Origin: an uncultured Anaeroplasmataceae bacterium
GTDB lineage: Bacteria > Bacillota_I > Bacilli_A > Acholeplasmatales > Anaeroplasmataceae
Direction: 5' to 3'
Length of the DNA stretch: 64,000 nt
Assembly: GCA_944325035.1 (NCBI GenBank)
Contig: CALUYM010000004.1
Span: 1 to 64,000 of the forward strand
Part shown: positions 25,947 through 36,368 of the stretch, piece after piece
Numbering within the stretch: position 1 is the stretch's first letter
Layout of the letters: the number at the start of each line of letters is the position of its first letter
Translations under genes and position numbers: made by a program
Notes under the pieces: generated by a model
Told to the model about the DNA's origin: nothing
Seen by the model: only the letters and a program-made list of their open reading frames with translations
Database searches by the model: none

Positions 25947-27675
25947 TTAACTCTCCTCCTTCTAGTGCTTTTTGAATACGAGCTTGAACAATCTTAGGCA
26001 TTTCAACCTTAGGTGCATTTGGATGTAATAACCAAGTTGCAGCATAGTGAGTATCACTCACCTTGAAATAAGGTGGTTGATATTTTAAATCAATTTCCAT
26101 TGCATAACGATTACGAGCAGCAAATGCATCTCCCTTAGGAGGATAGATCATATTAGGTGGAGTACCTGGAATTGCTTCAAGTCTTTCTTTTGAATCAACA
26201 TCAGGAATTGAAGAAAGAAGTGCCCATGTATATGGATGTTTAGGTTCATAGAAGATTTCATTAACCTTTCCATATTCAACAATTTTTCCAGCATACATTA
26301 CGGCAACACGATCAGCCATGTTTGCAACGACACCAAGGTCATGCGTAATGAACACACATGATAGATTTCTTTCACGTTTTAATTTGTTAATTAATTCAAG
26401 GATTTGAGCTTGAATAGTAACGTCTAGAGCTGTAGTTGGTTCATCACAAATTAAGATATCTGGATTGGCTGTTAAAGCAATAGCAATTACGATTCTTTGT
26501 CTCATACCACCTGAGAATTCAAATGGATATTGTTTAAAACGTTTTTCTGGGAAAGGAATACCTACTTCCTTCATTATTTCTAAAGCACGACGCTTAGCTT
26601 CTTTACGTGTTATTTTTATGCTATCAATATATTTTGTTTTAGCTGCTAAAATTTCATTGTTTTTTGATTTTAAAAGTTCTTTTTTAGCATAGAATTTAGC
26701 ATTTTGTGCTTTTTTTAGATTAATTTGAGCTTCTTTACAAATGTCTTGGGCTTCTTTAATCTCTTTATTTATTTCTTCGATAGTAACTAAATCATTTTTA
26801 GATGTTTTAGACTTCTTTTCTAATAATTCATTTAATTTAGCATTTGCATTTGCTAATAAGACTTCTTTATTTTTAACATCTTCAGTTTGAGCAGCTGTAG
26901 ATTGTTCATAATTTTTCTCAATATCAGCAAGTAAAGGTTGATATTTAGCTTTAATGTTAGTAAGACTTGTTTTATACTCTTGCTTTACTTGATTATGATA
27001 TTCTTTAACTTTAATCTTTGCTTCAGCTTTGGCACGGATTAAATCGTTTTTAGCTGGAACTAATCTTGCTTTACGATCATTTTCTATTTCCATAATTTGA
27101 GCTTTAGCTTCAGCTTTTAATTTAGCAACTTCTGCTTTACTAGTTTCTTTTGCGATTGCATCATTTTTACTAGCTTTCTTAATTTCATCAATCTTGTGGT
27201 CTAAATTACGTTGAATTTTGTGAATACGAGACTTAGCCACAGATGAGATATTTTTATAAGCCATTAATTCTCTATTGATTAATTTATTATAATAATCTTT
27301 TAATTTATCATTATTGATTAAAGTGGCTTCTGTAATTTGTTTTCCAATTTTTACAATTGGATTTAAGCTTGAAAGTGGGTCTTGGAAAATCATACCAATT
27401 TTATGACCACGAATACCTACATATTCTTCTTCAGAAATTTCTAATAAGTTCTCACCTTCATACATAATTGTACCATCATCAATGATTGCATTGTTTGCTA
27501 GTATTCCCATTATAGCTTTAGATGTTACTGATTTACCTGAACCAGATTCACCTACAATACAAAGTGTTTCACCTTTTTCAAGATCGAATGATACACCACG
27601 GACAGCTCTTACTAAGCCATTATCTGTGCTAAATGATACTGTTAAGTTATTAACTTCTAAGACTTTTTCAGCCAT
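25939..27675 (-). CDS. oppD: Oligopeptide ABC transporter ATPase OppD with long coiled-coil insertion
   Basis: Partner ATPase of OppF. Walker A GESGSGKS is at 43-50, Q-loop Gln98, signature SGGM at 388-391, Walker B LICDEP at 407-412, H-loop His445, then the C-terminal peptide-transporter extension. It has 578 residues against about 340 in typical OppD. The whole surplus is one Ala/Lys/Glu-rich stretch, about 121-355, between the Q-loop and the signature, with a long-helix or coiled-coil composition. That is the helical subdomain that touches the permeases. The catalytic motifs are all intact, so the enzyme should be active. Confidence 0.9.
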   Translation of the reverse strand: MAEKVLEVNNLTVSFSTDNGLVRAVRGVSFDLEKGETLCIVGESGSGKSVTSKAIMGILANNAIIDDGTIMYEGENLLEISEEEYVGIRGHKIGMIFQDPLSSLNPIVKIGKQITEATLINNDKLKDYYNKLINRELMAYKNISSVAKSRIHKIQRNLDHKIDEIKKASKNDAIAKETSKAEVAKLKAEAKAQIMEIENDRKARLVPAKNDLIRAKAEAKIKVKEYHNQVKQEYKTSLTNIKAKYQPLLADIEKNYEQSTAAQTEDVKNKEVLLANANAKLNELLEKKSKTSKNDLVTIEEINKEIKEAQDICKEAQINLKKAQNAKFYAKKELLKSKNNEILAAKTKYIDSIKITRKEAKRRALEIMKEVGIPFPEKRFKQYPFEFSGGMRQRIVIAIALTANPDILICDEPTTALDVTIQAQILELINKLKRERNLSCVFITHDLGVVANMADRVAVMYAGKIVEYGKVNEIFYEPKHPYTWALLSSIPDVDSKERLEAIPGTPPNMIYPPKGDAFAARNRYAMEIDLKYQPPYFKVSDTHYAATWLLHPNAPKVEMPKIVQARIQKALEGGELNE

Positions 27676-27677
27676 TT

Positions 27678-29726
27678 TTAATCACTTCCTTTTAATGATG
27701 GATTCAATGCATCTCTTAATCCGTTACCAAATAAGTTAAATGAAATCATTAGTAACGAAATAATTACTGCAGGGAAAATAATTAATACAGGTAATGTAGA
27801 TAGATACTTTTGGTTATCTGATAATAATACACCAAATGATGCACTACCCTGTAAACCTAAGTTTAAATATGCAAGGGTTGCTTCACTAAAGATTACACTA
27901 GGAATCATTAGTACGGCACCTGTTACAATTGTTCCTAAAGCATTAGGCAAAATGTGTCTAAAGATTAATCTAGTATTTGAAGCACCTAAGGTTCTAGATG
28001 CTAAAACATATTCTCTTCCACGGAAACGATAGAATTGCGTACGTGTACGAGAAGCAGTACCAATCCATCCAGTTAAACAAAGAGCAATACCAAATGTTAA
28101 AACATTGTTACCTAAATGTAGAATACACAATGTAACAACAACAATAAATGGCATTCCACTTAAAATATCTTTGATACGTTCCATAACTAAGTCAATATTT
28201 CCACCGAAATAACCACAAATTGACCCCCAAACTAAACCAATCATAAAGTTAACAGCAGAAACTAAAATTGCAAGAGAAAGTGATGTTCTTAACGCAAAGA
28301 ATGCTAATGTGAATAAATCATATCCAGCTTCTGTAGTTCCAAGAATAAAAATAGGCATAGAAGAATAACCAACATATTTATAATATTGAACTTGAGCATT
28401 ATATGCTAGAATATAACTATCATTTATTCTTATTCTCGTAATTGATTTAATTCCAGGCACAACATTTCCGTTGTCATCAACTTCATCATAAATAGGACAT
28501 CTGTCATCTAAAATTTTATAATTGATTTCACCAATATATCTTCCATTTTCATCAAACAATGCTGAATTATTCGCATCAATACTCTCAAATGTCATCCAGC
28601 CATTGTCAATATATGTTTGAATATTAGTACTAGTTAATTCTACACTTCTACTTCCAAATTGTTGAGCATATTTGTCATAATCAAATTCTACTAGTTTGTA
28701 AATAGCTTGATTTACACGTCTTTCACCAGATGTAATATACCAAAAGCTATTTGGATAAAAACCTTGATCATTACGAGTTTGAAGAACTTGAACATTGGCA
28801 TCTGTTATAGAAAGAGTAGCTAATTGTTCTTTATACTCAGGAGTCGCATTTTGACTATCTGTAGTTAATTTAATGCTGTCAAATCCTAAATATGAGTATT
28901 TTTTAGTATCTTGTGATAATTGATATTCAATACCCACACGAACATTTTTTAATTCAGTTTTCCCAATTTTAGCTAATACTTCTGTAGCTAAATTAACACT
29001 TCTTACACCATAATTTTCTGACCATTCTGTATCGATATAATATCTAGTTGATTCAGAATTTGCTGAAGGATTACTTTCAGTATATGCTTCAACATATAAT
29101 TTATATTTAGCAAAACTTAATTCTTCATAAAGTTTTTTATCATTGAAATCTACAGTGAAAACAACTGGTACATTTGATGTTATATCAAAGAAATAATAAT
29201 TATAGTAACTAGCTGTTTCCCCAGCATAAGCTGCAGCCCTATTTTGAGCTATTACTAATGTACCACCATGTGCACCAACAATAGCTTTATCAGTATATAG
29301 ATTTTCACTATATTTAACGTTATACATATAATCTTTTACAAAGCTGCCACCGACAACTTCATCCTCAACAACATCATATACTTGATTTGAGTAATGATCT
29401 GTACCATCCCAAAAACCTGTACCGGCTTTAAATAACTTTGGTTGTAATAAAGCTTGATATGGATATGTTGTCTTTGAAACATCATATGGACTAAAAAGCG
29501 GTACAAAAATAGAGCATAGCACTAAAATTCCAATTATAAAAGCAGCAACAACAGAAGATTTGTTGCGGCAGAAACGCTTAAATGCGTCTTTTAAAAAGGT
29601 AGTAGTTTTAGTTTGAAATTTTTCATCATAAATGCGTTGATGGTCTTGAAGGAAATTGAAGTCTTCATTTTTGATATCTACTGAAATCTCATTTCCTTTT
29701 TCATCTAAATACTTAAATTCTGACAT
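27678..29726 (-). CDS. oppC: Oligopeptide ABC transporter permease OppC with large extracytoplasmic domain
   Basis: Membrane subunit of 682 residues, more than twice the usual ~300. A cytoplasmic N-terminus and TM1 (about 58-77) are followed by about 375 residues of mostly beta-type, Tyr- and Asn-rich sequence (82-455). The ordinary permease core then begins with the degenerate LGTTEAGYDLF, where most OppC have FGTDxxGRDxF. The EAA loop is at about 571-596 (REYVLASRTLGA, then HILPNALGTI). By topology the large segment is outside the cell and may contact OppA or peptides. It shares one base with the oppB stop. Confidence 0.9.
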   Translation of the reverse strand: MSEFKYLDEKGNEISVDIKNEDFNFLQDHQRIYDEKFQTKTTTFLKDAFKRFCRNKSSVVAAFIIGILVLCSIFVPLFSPYDVSKTTYPYQALLQPKLFKAGTGFWDGTDHYSNQVYDVVEDEVVGGSFVKDYMYNVKYSENLYTDKAIVGAHGGTLVIAQNRAAAYAGETASYYNYYFFDITSNVPVVFTVDFNDKKLYEELSFAKYKLYVEAYTESNPSANSESTRYYIDTEWSENYGVRSVNLATEVLAKIGKTELKNVRVGIEYQLSQDTKKYSYLGFDSIKLTTDSQNATPEYKEQLATLSITDANVQVLQTRNDQGFYPNSFWYITSGERRVNQAIYKLVEFDYDKYAQQFGSRSVELTSTNIQTYIDNGWMTFESIDANNSALFDENGRYIGEINYKILDDRCPIYDEVDDNGNVVPGIKSITRIRINDSYILAYNAQVQYYKYVGYSSMPIFILGTTEAGYDLFTLAFFALRTSLSLAILVSAVNFMIGLVWGSICGYFGGNIDLVMERIKDILSGMPFIVVVTLCILHLGNNVLTFGIALCLTGWIGTASRTRTQFYRFRGREYVLASRTLGASNTRLIFRHILPNALGTIVTGAVLMIPSVIFSEATLAYLNLGLQGSASFGVLLSDNQKYLSTLPVLIIFPAVIISLLMISFNLFGNGLRDALNPSLKGSD

Positions 29727-30763
29727 TATTTCTTCGCCCCCATTCTAATTCTTGGATCAATGAAACCATAAGAAATATCGACTAATACACCAGCGGCTAA
29801 TCCAAAAGTAGTGAAAATAGCCATATCTACGAATAATACATTATAATCTTGCTTATTTAAAGCATCTACGAATAGTGATCCAATTCCAGGAATTCCATAA
29901 AGATTTTCCAGAATCATTGAACCACCCATAATACTTAAAAATTCAGCTAAAATCGAAGGAACAATTGGTACCATTGCATTTCTTAATGCATGGCGAATGA
30001 TTGATTGACGTTTTGTTAAACCTTTAGTTCTAGCCAGTAATAGATATTCACTTGACATTACTTCGCATAATTCAGCTCTTGTAAAACGACAGTAACCACA
30101 AATAGAACCAAATGATAAACATACAACAGGAACAATATATCCAAGTATTTTATAACTAACTGGATCTGTACTACCTGGCCATTTAGTTGGGAACCATCCT
30201 AAATTATAACAAAAAATACCCATAATAAATGTGATTAATACGAAACTTGGAATAGAAATAAATATCATAACCAAAGTCGAAATAACATGGTCTGTTGGTT
30301 TATTCTTTTTAAGAGCGGCTAAAATACCTAAAAGAATACCAATTGGAACAGAAATCACAGTTGCAATGATGTTTAATTTCATTGAAACAGCTAATTTTGG
30401 AACAATAATACCAGTTGCACTCATACCAACTGCTATACTATTAGATTGTCCCCAATTCCATTCTGTAACAATATTCTTTAACCATCTAAAATATTGAGTC
30501 ATTACAGGAACTTCATAAAAATAGTGAGCTCTACCAGCTCCATCAGTGTAACTCCATAGTAGTTCTCCCATATTTTTTTGTTCAATTCTAAAATCATATA
30601 CGAAACCATCTGCAACATCTTTCATATAATATCCAAACATTACTTCATTAGTACCTGTAGGTCTATTATATGGTAATAACTTTATTAAAATAAAAGTAAT
30701 TGATAGAATAATAAATGACGTAATTAACGCTAATAATATTCTTTTCAAAACGTATTTCCACAT
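29726..30763 (-). CDS. oppB: Oligopeptide ABC transporter permease OppB
   Basis: Membrane subunit of 345 residues with the OppB topology. TM1 is at about 8-30; then an external segment roughly 40 residues longer than usual; then five helices with the EAA loop (YLLLARTKGLTKRQSIIRHALRNA, positions about 243-266) and the terminal DPRIRMG. It overlaps the oppC start by one base and is about 150 bp after oppA, with a terminator between. Confidence 0.92.
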   Translation of the reverse strand: MWKYVLKRILLALITSFIILSITFILIKLLPYNRPTGTNEVMFGYYMKDVADGFVYDFRIEQKNMGELLWSYTDGAGRAHYFYEVPVMTQYFRWLKNIVTEWNWGQSNSIAVGMSATGIIVPKLAVSMKLNIIATVISVPIGILLGILAALKKNKPTDHVISTLVMIFISIPSFVLITFIMGIFCYNLGWFPTKWPGSTDPVSYKILGYIVPVVCLSFGSICGYCRFTRAELCEVMSSEYLLLARTKGLTKRQSIIRHALRNAMVPIVPSILAEFLSIMGGSMILENLYGIPGIGSLFVDALNKQDYNVLFVDMAIFTTFGLAAGVLVDISYGFIDPRIRMGAKK

Positions 30764-30857
30764 ACTTTATTCACTCCTTTGATATATTATAATTATTATA
30801 CATAAAACACAATTTCAAATCAAGATATATGAATAAAAATTTATAATTTTGATAAAA

Positions 30858-30898
30858 AAATTTAAGGAATTAACTCTAAGTGTCAATTCCTTAAATTT
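30858..30898 (-). terminator. Intercistronic terminator between oppA and oppB
   Basis: A 14-bp perfect stem, AAATTTAAGGAATT (30858-30871) with AATTCCTTAAATTT (30885-30898), is followed by four more Ts on the minus strand. It lies right after oppA and likely lowers expression of the membrane and ATPase genes relative to the binding protein. Confidence 0.8.
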
Positions 30899-30909
30899 TA
30901 TTTTATTAA

Positions 30910-33375
30910 TTATTCAACAACTTGAACAAAAATTCTTTCACTTACTTCAACTCCGTTGACAGAAACAAGCATTTCTAGATAAATGTAATCAGCAACAGAT
31001 TCAATACCTTCTGGCACAGTGATAGTATATTTAGTTGTTCCATTTTCATTAACAACAGCAACATAGTCTCCACTAACAGTTACTTCTACACCATTAATAG
31101 TAGCAATAACATTGAATCCGTTAATTGAAGTACTATTAGTTTCATCAGAGAAAGTTAATGTATCAATAACAATTGTACGTGTACCATCTTCATTATGAAC
31201 ATTTGAAATAATACCAGCATCATAGAAATCTTCGTTCTTAACAGCACGACCTTCGTTATCAATTAATGCTGAACTATCAGTTGCTTGCCATAATGCATCG
31301 AATGATAAAGTTCTTCCATCGTATTGAATTTCAGGTGTATTTGTATCAGTACCCCAGTTAAGAGTAAATCCAGAAGAATTATCTGATTTTAAAACTTCTA
31401 AGAAGTTAAGTGGGTCATATGTATTTCCAGAAATCGAACCGAAAGCAAGGTCATATTGACCAACCATCATCTTCTTATAGTATACATCAGACCATGTAGC
31501 AACAGCCATATTTGTAACTTGAAGTGTTAATCCAGTATTAGCAGAGTTAAACGCATCTTCAAAATACTTTTTAATATCTTCACCATAGCTAGTTGTTTGA
31601 GATTCACGCATCCATGCAATTTCTAGAGTAATTGTGTCTCCTTCTTTATACTTTCCTTCAGCAATTAAAGATTTAGCAGCTTGACGGAAGTATTCTTGAG
31701 CAACAGCTAAACTGTAACCATCTGCATTTAGACCATTGTTTGTTAAACTTGCAACAGCAGCTTTATGTTCAGCAGTTGAATTCCAACTAACTCCATTTTC
31801 AGGGTCAATTAAATAATTTGATGAGAAGAAGTCAACTGATGGAACACTACCACGTTTTTCAGCATACTCTGAACGATTAATAGAATAACTTAACCCTTTA
31901 ACGAAATTAGAATTTGATAAAGCTGGTTCTAATTGCCAGTATTGGCTTGGTTGAGTTTGAGTAATTGTACCATTTTGACCAAATAATTTTTCCCAAGTAG
32001 CTTGATCACAAGTATTAACATTTAATTTAAATACTGAGCTACCTGTAGTTTGTTTAGTACGTGGATCGTTTTTGTATTGGCTTAATCTAGTCGTAGGAAT
32101 AGCTACAGTTGAAAGCTTATTAGCTAAAAACTCATTTAATGCAGCTTCTGTATCTGTAGAAACAGCTTTTAAAACAGCAACGTGTACACCTGGAATCTTA
32201 TAAGCTCCATCATCATATGTTCTTGTGCTTCTATCCCAAACGATTTGTTTATCAGTTTCCCATTGAGATAATACATAAGGTCCTGTAGATAATGTTGTAT
32301 CTACTGGTGTTAAACCAGAGTCAGTCTTTTTACCCCAGTTCTTGGCACCTGCATACACATCACCATTACCAAGATCTTCAATAAATTCCATTGGAACTGG
32401 TGCGTACATAGAACTTGATAAATAGTATATTGCCATAAATGGCGTTGTAGCTTCATTTAATTCAAATTCTAAATAGCTCTTACCATCTATTTCTACACCT
32501 TTAACACCAACGTTAGCAAATGCATTATCATCGATTCCATTTGCAGATGAGTTATAGTATTCACTAGTTCCCTTAATACTTCCAGAACCAGTTAATTGTT
32601 CAGCAGCACGTGCATATCCAATTTTTTGAGTCCATTTTAATTTATATGGTGTGATATAATCTTCAAGTTTAACTTGACGACCATTATATTTTGCTAATGT
32701 CGAATTTGTTGTTTTTGTGTTGTAGACTAATTCATCTCCAACTTTAACTTCAAAACGGAATTTTGTTCCTACTCCATTTTGATTTTCTGCTGCGTTTCCA
32801 TTTTCATCAAGTAAAACTGGGCGATCACTCTTTGAAAGATCTCCAATCCATTCATAAGATGTACCATCAGTTCCTAACTTATTTGTAAAATATGAAGCAC
32901 TTGCATAACCAATTAAATTTCCAACCACAGAACCTCTATCATCCATATAGTTTAAATTTCCTGGATCTTCAGCAACATATGTGTGATAATGTCTTTTCCA
33001 CGCTTGGTTGTTTTCTCCTGCTAAATCAGCAGTAATATTACCTTCACGTAAAACACCAAATCCATAACCACTTACATATGTTTCAGTTGGTAATGAAACG
33101 TTATCAGCATACATTACGTAGCCACCGTCTTCAAATAGTGAAATACCTGTTAGCGAATTTTCAACAGCATATTTTTCAAGGATTCCCATGATTTCTTTTT
33201 TCTCATCAGCAGACTTTCCTTTGTAAGAAATTGTAGTTCCTCCTGATGTAACACTTAAGTTTGGCGTTTGACCAGTTGCACTGAAATATGTCTTTTCAGT
33301 TTCTGTAGAACTACAAGCTGTTAATGCTAAAGCAGAAAGTGCAACAACACTTAATTTTTTTAGATTAGACTTCAT
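30910..33375 (-). CDS. oppA: Oligopeptide-binding lipoprotein OppA
   Basis: Substrate-binding lipoprotein of the SBP_bac_5 family. Signal peptide with lipobox LTAC (Cys21), then an 800-residue mature protein. Recognisable OppA features include the GPYVLSQWETDKQIVWDRS block near 367-385 and KGLSYSINRSEYA near 502-514. The C-terminal ~85 residues (from about 735) resemble an Ig-like beta module and are beyond the normal family length (about 540-650). The gene has its own promoter with a 155-nt leader, a good AGGAGG site and its own terminator. It is first of the oppABCDF cluster. Confidence 0.9.
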   Translation of the reverse strand: MKSNLKKLSVVALSALALTACSSTETEKTYFSATGQTPNLSVTSGGTTISYKGKSADEKKEIMGILEKYAVENSLTGISLFEDGGYVMYADNVSLPTETYVSGYGFGVLREGNITADLAGENNQAWKRHYHTYVAEDPGNLNYMDDRGSVVGNLIGYASASYFTNKLGTDGTSYEWIGDLSKSDRPVLLDENGNAAENQNGVGTKFRFEVKVGDELVYNTKTTNSTLAKYNGRQVKLEDYITPYKLKWTQKIGYARAAEQLTGSGSIKGTSEYYNSSANGIDDNAFANVGVKGVEIDGKSYLEFELNEATTPFMAIYYLSSSMYAPVPMEFIEDLGNGDVYAGAKNWGKKTDSGLTPVDTTLSTGPYVLSQWETDKQIVWDRSTRTYDDGAYKIPGVHVAVLKAVSTDTEAALNEFLANKLSTVAIPTTRLSQYKNDPRTKQTTGSSVFKLNVNTCDQATWEKLFGQNGTITQTQPSQYWQLEPALSNSNFVKGLSYSINRSEYAEKRGSVPSVDFFSSNYLIDPENGVSWNSTAEHKAAVASLTNNGLNADGYSLAVAQEYFRQAAKSLIAEGKYKEGDTITLEIAWMRESQTTSYGEDIKKYFEDAFNSANTGLTLQVTNMAVATWSDVYYKKMMVGQYDLAFGSISGNTYDPLNFLEVLKSDNSSGFTLNWGTDTNTPEIQYDGRTLSFDALWQATDSSALIDNEGRAVKNEDFYDAGIISNVHNEDGTRTIVIDTLTFSDETNSTSINGFNVIATINGVEVTVSGDYVAVVNENGTTKYTITVPEGIESVADYIYLEMLVSVNGVEVSERIFVQVVE

Positions 33376-33536
33376 TCTATCTTCCTCCTATTTTTCTTAT
33401 TACTTTTTCGTTTTAGATAAACGACACAACAAAAGCTATAAAATTTAATTCATACTTTATTGCTTCAAGATAATTAGAATACATAAATTAACCAAGTTTT
33501 TTTAAACTTTAATGTTTTTAATTTATCTTTGAACTA

Positions 33537-33564
33537 ATTATACACTTATTAATTTATAAAACAA
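33537..33564 (-). promoter_or_regulatory. oppA promoter
   Basis: On the minus strand, -35 TTGTTT (33559-33564), 16-bp spacer, -10 TATAAT (33537-33542), giving a leader of about 155 nt. No riboswitch class was recognised in the leader. Confidence 0.5.
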
Positions 33565-33587
33565 TAGTTTTTTTAAAATAATTTTAC

Positions 33588-33601
33588 TGAAAACGTTCTC
33601 A
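33588..33601. promoter_or_regulatory. Catabolite-responsive element (cre) upstream of oppA
   Basis: TGAAAACGTTCTCA matches the Bacillus consensus TGWAANCGNTNWCA at all 14 positions. It is centred about 65 bp upstream of the predicted oppA transcription start, where CcpA often activates. Whether this organism has CcpA is not shown here. Confidence 0.6.
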
Positions 33602-33654
33602 AATCTATTTTTCATTATTTTCATAGGCATTTTCAGTGTTATTTCCATATATTT

Positions 33655-34104
33655 TCAAAGAATTAGACTAATTATTATCATAAATATAAACGAAACCGCT
33701 AATAAAATTAGTCCACTGAATAAATAAGGTGTCCAAGTCCATTTATTTTTTTCTCTTTTTTCTTCTTTTAAAAGATAATAGTCATGATAATTGTCAATTG
33801 GTTTTTGTAAAAATTTATTATAGATATAATATCCAGAATATGAAAATATTCTAAAAAAACCATCATGTGATATTAAAGAAAGAATTGAAACACCTATCCA
33901 TATAAATCCAGTTACAAAAAAAGCATCTTGATAAGCCACTAAACTGTAAAAATTTGAATTAATTAAGATTATTAAGATTATAATAATACTGATTACTGAA
34001 ATTGCTATATATTTTGATGGCGTATGAAATATTTTGCCCCAAAATCTTAGTTTTTTTTCGTTATCTTCTTGATTATTATTGTTTTTTATTTGTTTATCAG
34101 TCAT
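33655..34104 (-). CDS. Small membrane protein (DUF3899-like)
   Basis: A 149-residue protein with a hydrophilic Asn/Lys-rich N-terminus and three hydrophobic helices (about 32-50, 62-80 and 126-148). The segment between helices 2 and 3, with SHDGFFRIFSYSGYY, resembles the DUF3899 family of small Firmicutes membrane proteins, which I recall being found near peptide transporter genes; that resemblance is from memory. It is transcribed in the same direction as oppA, 280 bp upstream. No catalytic motif. Function unknown. Confidence 0.6.
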   Translation of the reverse strand: MTDKQIKNNNNQEDNEKKLRFWGKIFHTPSKYIAISVISIIIILIILINSNFYSLVAYQDAFFVTGFIWIGVSILSLISHDGFFRIFSYSGYYIYNKFLQKPIDNYHDYYLLKEEKREKNKWTWTPYLFSGLILLAVSFIFMIIISLIL

Positions 34105-34198
34105 CCAATTTTCACCTAATCCTTTGTTTATTTAAGTTATTATACTCTATCAATATAATATTTACAAATATTTTTTAAGTATTATGAATGCTTGTTGT

Positions 34199-34227
34199 TT
34201 GACTTTTTTTTATAATAAACATATAAT
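34199..34227 (+). promoter_or_regulatory. Promoter of the trpS T-box transcript
   Basis: -35 TTGACT (34199-34204), 17-bp spacer, -10 TATAAT (34222-34227), placing the start near 34234, just before the T-box stem I. Confidence 0.8.
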
Positions 34228-34233
34228 ACTATT

Positions 34234-35456
<1,223 letters not shown>

Positions 35457-35462
35457 GTTTTC

Positions 35463-35978
35463 GTGAAAAAAATAGGATATTTTGCATCAATAAAAGAAAG
35501 GGACCCAGCTGCTCGCAACTGGTTTCAAATTATTTTATGCTATCCTGGTGTCAAAGCGATGTTTTGGTTTCGAATTGCTCACTTCTTTTGGAAAATAAAA
35601 CTAAAAACATTAGCTGAGTTTATTACATATTTAACAAGAAATAGGCTTGGTATTGAAATACATCCTGGAGCAACAATTGGAAAAAGACTTTTTATTGATC
35701 ACGGACACGGTGTCGTAATCGGAGAAACAGCAGTTATAGGTGATGATGTAACAATTTATCACGGCGTTACATTAGGTGGTCGTGGTGTTGTACATGGTAA
35801 ACGACATCCCACAATTGAAAATAATGTAACTATTGGAGCTGGAGCTTTAATTCTTGGTAATATTACAATCGGTAAAGAAGCTAGAATTGGGGCTAACTCC
35901 ACTGTTATTTGTAATGTTGAGCAAGGAGAAACCGTTATAGGATTTAAAGCTCAACCTGTAAAAAAAAGTGGCGAATAA
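35463..35978 (+). CDS. cysE: Serine O-acetyltransferase
   Basis: Makes O-acetylserine from serine and acetyl-CoA for cysteine synthesis. The 171-residue protein has an N-terminal helical segment and left-handed beta-helix hexapeptide repeats from about 60. The active-site region is [29 protein letters not shown], where the conserved His of DHGHG is catalytic, followed by [14 protein letters not shown]. The GTG start at 35463 uses an AGG overlapping the trpS stop, suggesting coupling. Association with a Trp T-box operon is unusual; cysE more often lies with gltX and cysS. Confidence 0.92.
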   Translation: MKKIGYFASIKERDPAARNWFQIILCYPGVKAMFWFRIAHFFWKIKLKTLAEFITYLTRNRLGIEIHPGATIGKRLFIDHGHGVVIGETAVIGDDVTIYHGVTLGGRGVVHGKRHPTIENNVTIGAGALILGNITIGKEARIGANSTVICNVEQGETVIGFKAQPVKKSGE

Positions 35979-36000
35979 GCAAATGCTTATCCGCCTTTTT
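35970..36000. terminator. Terminator between cysE and yerC (bidirectional)
   Basis: GGCGAATAAGC (35970-35980) pairs with GCTTATCCGCC (35985-35995) with one mismatch, followed by six Ts on plus and preceded by seven As, so it can serve both convergent genes. It overlaps the last cysE codons. Confidence 0.85.
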
Positions 36001-36002
36001 TA

Positions 36003-36275
36003 CTATTTAATCTTAGGAAGTATAGCTTTATACCCCGTACCATTTTTCACACATTTACTAACGCGGGCAAGAGTTGCTGAAGAAATTCTAACCTTCTCAA
36101 TCACTTCAAGATATGTATGTCCCTCCTGCAGTAGTTTCGCACTGTAAACACGGCTCGCTAAAGATTCAAGTTCATGTTTAGAGAGTAAGTCGTCTAAGAA
36201 GGCAATACAATCTGCCTCGTTATCAATGCTAATAATTGCTTGATACAATTTATTTAATGCTTCTTTTTCATTCAT
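36003..36275 (-). CDS. TrpR-like YerC/YecD family DNA-binding protein
   Basis: A 90-residue all-helical protein of the TrpR fold, YerC branch. The helix-turn-helix is KHELESLASRVYSAKLLQEGHTYLEVIEKVRISSATLARVSKCV (positions about 33-77). It ends in the typical GTGYKAILP. YerC proteins lack the tryptophan pocket of true TrpR and are thought to be regulators. The neighbouring inverted repeat across its own promoter suggests autoregulation. AAAGGAG precedes the ATG. Confidence 0.85.
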   Translation of the reverse strand: MNEKEALNKLYQAIISIDNEADCIAFLDDLLSKHELESLASRVYSAKLLQEGHTYLEVIEKVRISSATLARVSKCVKNGTGYKAILPKIK

Positions 36276-36299
36276 AGAATACTACTCCTTTCTATAATC

Positions 36300-36349
36300 A
36301 TTATAACATCATTCACGTAAAGTGCAAAGAGTTTTCGCTTTTTACGTGA
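36300..36349 (-). promoter_or_regulatory. yerC promoter region with spaced inverted repeat
   Basis: A TATAAT -10 (36300-36305, minus strand) is overlapped upstream by the perfect half-sites TCACGTAAA (36313-36321) and TTTACGTGA (36341-36349), 28 bp centre to centre. Imperfect flanks extend the symmetry. This is a candidate operator for YerC. The dyad could also fold, but lacks a T-run. Confidence 0.45.
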
Positions 36350-36368
36350 TGTAAATTGCGATACTGTA

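Noticed and set aside
33376..33536. Possible riboswitch in the 155-nt oppA leader
   Set aside because: The leader is AT-rich with no stable stems or conserved aptamer motif that I could recognise.
36313..36349. The yerC inverted repeat as a terminator of the lipid-kinase gene
   Set aside because: There is no T-run after it on the minus strand and a TATAAT box follows instead, so a regulatory site fits better.
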